DNA of 64,000 nucleotides from Nematopogon swammerdamellus (lineage: Eukaryota; Arthropoda; Insecta; Lepidoptera; Adelidae), in the NCBI GenBank assembly GCA_946902875.1, contig OX336345.1, positions 23,467,395 to 23,531,394 of the forward strand, given 5' to 3'. The notes beneath the pieces are model-generated. The model was not told where the DNA came from and did not search any database. It saw only the letters and a program-made list of their open reading frames with translations. Numbering within the stretch: position 1 is the stretch's first letter; each line of letters starts with the position of its first letter. The translations under genes were made by a program, and so were the position numbers. Below are positions 62,048 through 64,000 of this stretch, piece after piece.

Positions 62048-62579
62048 CAGCCTCGATAGCTCAGTGGTGCAGAGAGTCAACTGTCGCTATTGAATGTTAA
62101 GCAACGCTGGGTGCGGTCAGTACTCGGATGGGTGACCGCTGACCGTTGGAGGCTGACCGAGGTTCGGATTCCTCGTAAAACTGTAGGTCCCTTCCCTCCT
62201 AATCTTACTTGGTGGTAGGGTTTAACCCGCCCGGGTCGGTACCACCGCACTGAATGAAACGTCGGTTGAAACGGCTATGTAAATAGTTTGTGTTTTCCGA
62301 CCAGTTCAGTGTAGCCGGCACGATCAAAGGGGGAAGCACTGACATGGCACCTAGTTCACCCGGTGTTATGGGCTGACATCACGGACGTTGTAGGTGATGT
62401 GCCACAAACTACTCTTGTTCGCCTGCGTGTACTTCTCCCACATCCCAAAGGTTAGTTAGAATAGAATGCCTCGCGGCATTAAGCTCGCCTGTTGTACCTA
62501 ATTTTATAAATTGGTGTTCAATAAAGAATATATACATACATACATGTAGCCAACCGTGTCAGATTACATTAAAAAAAAA
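62048..62579 (+). repeat. SINE family A, full copy split by an insertion
   Basis: Complete head (TAGCTCAGTGG; 5S-like TACTCGGATGGGTGACCGC; B-box), core and body up to GTAGGTGATGT (62400). The copy resumes at 62548 with AGCCAACCGTGTCAGATTAC and an A-run. Confidence 0.92.
62401..62547 (+). mobile_element. Short LINE tail inserted into a SINE
   Basis: GCCACAAACTACTCTTGTTC...CAATAAAGAATATATACATA then (CATA)n, flanked by ATGT on both sides. It is a 147 bp 3' fragment with its own AATAAA-like tail, typical of a 5'-truncated LINE insertion. Confidence 0.8.
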
Positions 62580-62604
62580 TATTAAAAAGTTGGTAGAGTT
62601 TCTA

Positions 62605-62830
62605 TTGTGATTGTTTATTGAGCATTCTTAAAAGGCAGTTAGACTGCACTCGAACTTGTCACAATCTCTTCTATCCAGTTGATTATGTAGGGTATTTCGT
62701 TTTCGTACATATTATTACAAGTATTTTTGTGACTACATATAGTAAAATAATAAAATCGCTTACAGTTTATTGCAAATACAACTTGAGAGCGAGAAAGCAT
62801 TCATATATTAGTACAACTAACTACTTTTGA
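62605..62830. repeat. Repeat with TTTATTG tail, copy 2
   Basis: TTGTTTATTGAGCATTCTTA, GGCAGTTAGACTGCACTCGA, ACTTGTCACAATCTCTTCTA; parallels 25084-25270. Confidence 0.65.
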
Positions 62831-62867
62831 ATTTGTCACCATTTTTATATCCGTTTTTATTACACAC

Positions 62868-63095
62868 AAGCTGTGCCCGCGGCTCCGCCCGCTCTCATAT
62901 TTCACTTCACTGCTAACCTCATAAGCCATTTAGCGTGATAGTAAGTAGCCTATAGTTGATGGGAAGAATCAAGCTATCTGTAGAATTTTGTTTTATTAAA
63001 ATCGGTTCAGTGGTTCTCGAGTTATAAGCGGACAGACAGACACTCAGACAGACAGAAAGCAGACGTTGGATTTTATTATAGGTAAGGATATATGA
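62868..63095 (+). repeat. Repeat from GCCCGCGGCTCCGCCCGC to GACAGACAGA tail
   Basis: AGCTGTGCCCGCGGCTCCGC, AAAATCGGTTCAGTGGTTCT, CGAGTTATAAGCGGACAGAC, then GATTTTATTATAGGTAAGGA. A common insect LINE/RTE-like 3' repeat also represented by pieces at 43015 and 44340. Confidence 0.7.
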
Positions 63096-63269
63096 GTGAA
63101 ATCACAATAAATGAAGTGGAATAACGACTGTTCTACGTATGCGCCGTTGCTATTCTATGTTCGCTTGTAACTAGAGAACTACTCAATCAATTAATGTGGG
63201 GTTTGGCAGGCACCAGCTGTCATCTAAGCATGCTTATAGAATATTTTTCTGTGAAGCGAAGCTGCGGTA

Positions 63270-63600
63270 ACAGCTTAATTTTTTTTTATGTAAACCAACA
63301 TGGTTGGCTGTGCCGAGAGACCAATGGTGCAGTCGACAGAACCAAAAAAACACCTCTCCTCACGAAACCACGCTCGCTTAGGTGCCATGCCAGCAGATTT
63401 GCAGACTGTTGCTAGGCTGCCTAGGCTGTTAATACGATGTTTGATGACACCCAAGTTAAAGGATTCGGGAAACGCACTCGCCGGAAGACAGTTCCACACT
63501 CTAGCTGTGCGACAAAGAAACAATCTAGAGAACCGATACATACTCACTTGTGGTAGTACACATACAATTTTGCCATTTTTTATTGTATTACAAATGGAAA
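63270..63600 (-). mobile_element. Degraded LINE 3' end (minus)
   Basis: On the minus strand: RFSRLFLCRTARVWNCLPAS, AFPESFNLGVIKHRINSLGS. This matches the usual jockey-like C-terminus F..RTAR.WN.LP...FP...NL..FK.R. It then reaches poly-T on the plus strand at 63280, the reversed A-tail. Confidence 0.8.
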
Positions 63601-64000
63601 CACTTTGCACAGATTTCTTAACAATGTTTACAATTTCTTCTCTTAGCTTAGAGAGTAAAGTTTAAGTGAGACACGAAGAGAGACAGAGCTGCACTAGCAC
63701 AGGGTTGACTTGAATTAAGTTAATGTGTAATTAATGTCATGTTCAAAGCAAAACAAAAACGATAAAGCAAGCGAGTCGAGTCATGACAAACAGAACAATG
63801 AATGGGAGCTCCGACGCCAGTCGGGAGACAACGCACCTACAGTAGATTAGGAAGTCTGATCAATTATTTATACACAATCAGTTTATCGATCATCCATCAG
63901 GCGTGCAGCCAGAGATAAGCTATTTCTAGATATAGCAACATTTCCTTTAATTTTATGATTCATTGTGAACTATACAAAATTCCAACAATGAATATATTTT
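63601..64000. other. Non-coding, no recognised feature
   Basis: No exon that would extend the Aster N-terminus was recognised. Contains GAGACACGAAGAGAGACAGA purine-rich stretch near 63668. Confidence 0.4.

Overview
This window is a piece of an insect nuclear genome, most likely a moth or butterfly. That placement is inference. It rests on small spliced genes with GT-AG introns, very dense SINE/LINE/MITE content, and tRNA- and 5S-derived SINEs next to LINE tails of the kind common in Lepidoptera. No operons, CRISPR arrays or viral genomes were seen.

Protein genes, left to right. (1) 2.1-2.7 kb, minus strand: one well-formed orphan exon and a possible last exon of an unrecognised gene. (2) 9296-10075, plus: an uninterrupted NSA2 gene (60S ribosome biogenesis factor, 259 aa). 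(3) 12637-16498, plus: a complete RpS27A gene (ubiquitin fused to ribosomal protein S27a, 155 aa) with a tiny 5' UTR exon starting in a pyrimidine tract and three coding exons. (4) 17305-17549, minus: the last coding exon of an unrecognised gene, convergent with RpS27A. (5) 24628-61906, minus: the dominant gene, a GRAMD1/Aster family sterol-transfer protein. Fifteen coding exons join in a consistent frame and carry the GRAM domain, the ASTER/VASt domain, one transmembrane segment and the lumenal tail. The extreme N-terminus lies outside the window or was not recognised. (6) 46754-46831, minus: a probable alternative first exon of the same gene that would give a GRAM-less isoform. (7) 38851-38948, plus: a single THAP zinc-finger 5' exon inside an Aster intron.

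The most unusual structure is in the Aster gene. Two separate exon/intron boundaries have each been amplified into about 20 tandem copies. At 32.41-35.01 kb the unit (mostly 128 bp) contains the 3' part of an ASTER-domain exon plus its GTACCT donor, so about 20 competing 5' splice sites follow a single acceptor. At 59.09-61.87 kb the unit (141 or 138 bp) is always a multiple of three, stays open, and would encode about 20 copies of a 46-47 residue Ser/Gln/His/Tyr-rich repeat before the GRAM domain.

The rest is mobile DNA. There are two abundant SINE families: family A has a tRNA-like head with a 5S rRNA-like insert, family B has a tRNA-like head, and they share a central core. Several 5'-truncated LINEs are present, including restriction-like-endonuclease types at 10.2-11.8, 19.8-21.4, 24.8, 53.8 and 55.7 kb and an FADD-type RT at 28.9-30.5 kb. 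There is a 1.5 kb hAT-like element with an 8 bp target duplication (4397-5901), and a 4.1 kb TIR-bounded element (40856-44992) holding an 18-copy 92 bp array and a 16-copy 68 bp array. Many foldback MITEs and perfect hairpins are scattered through the window. Opposite-orientation family B SINEs flank RpS27A exon 2.
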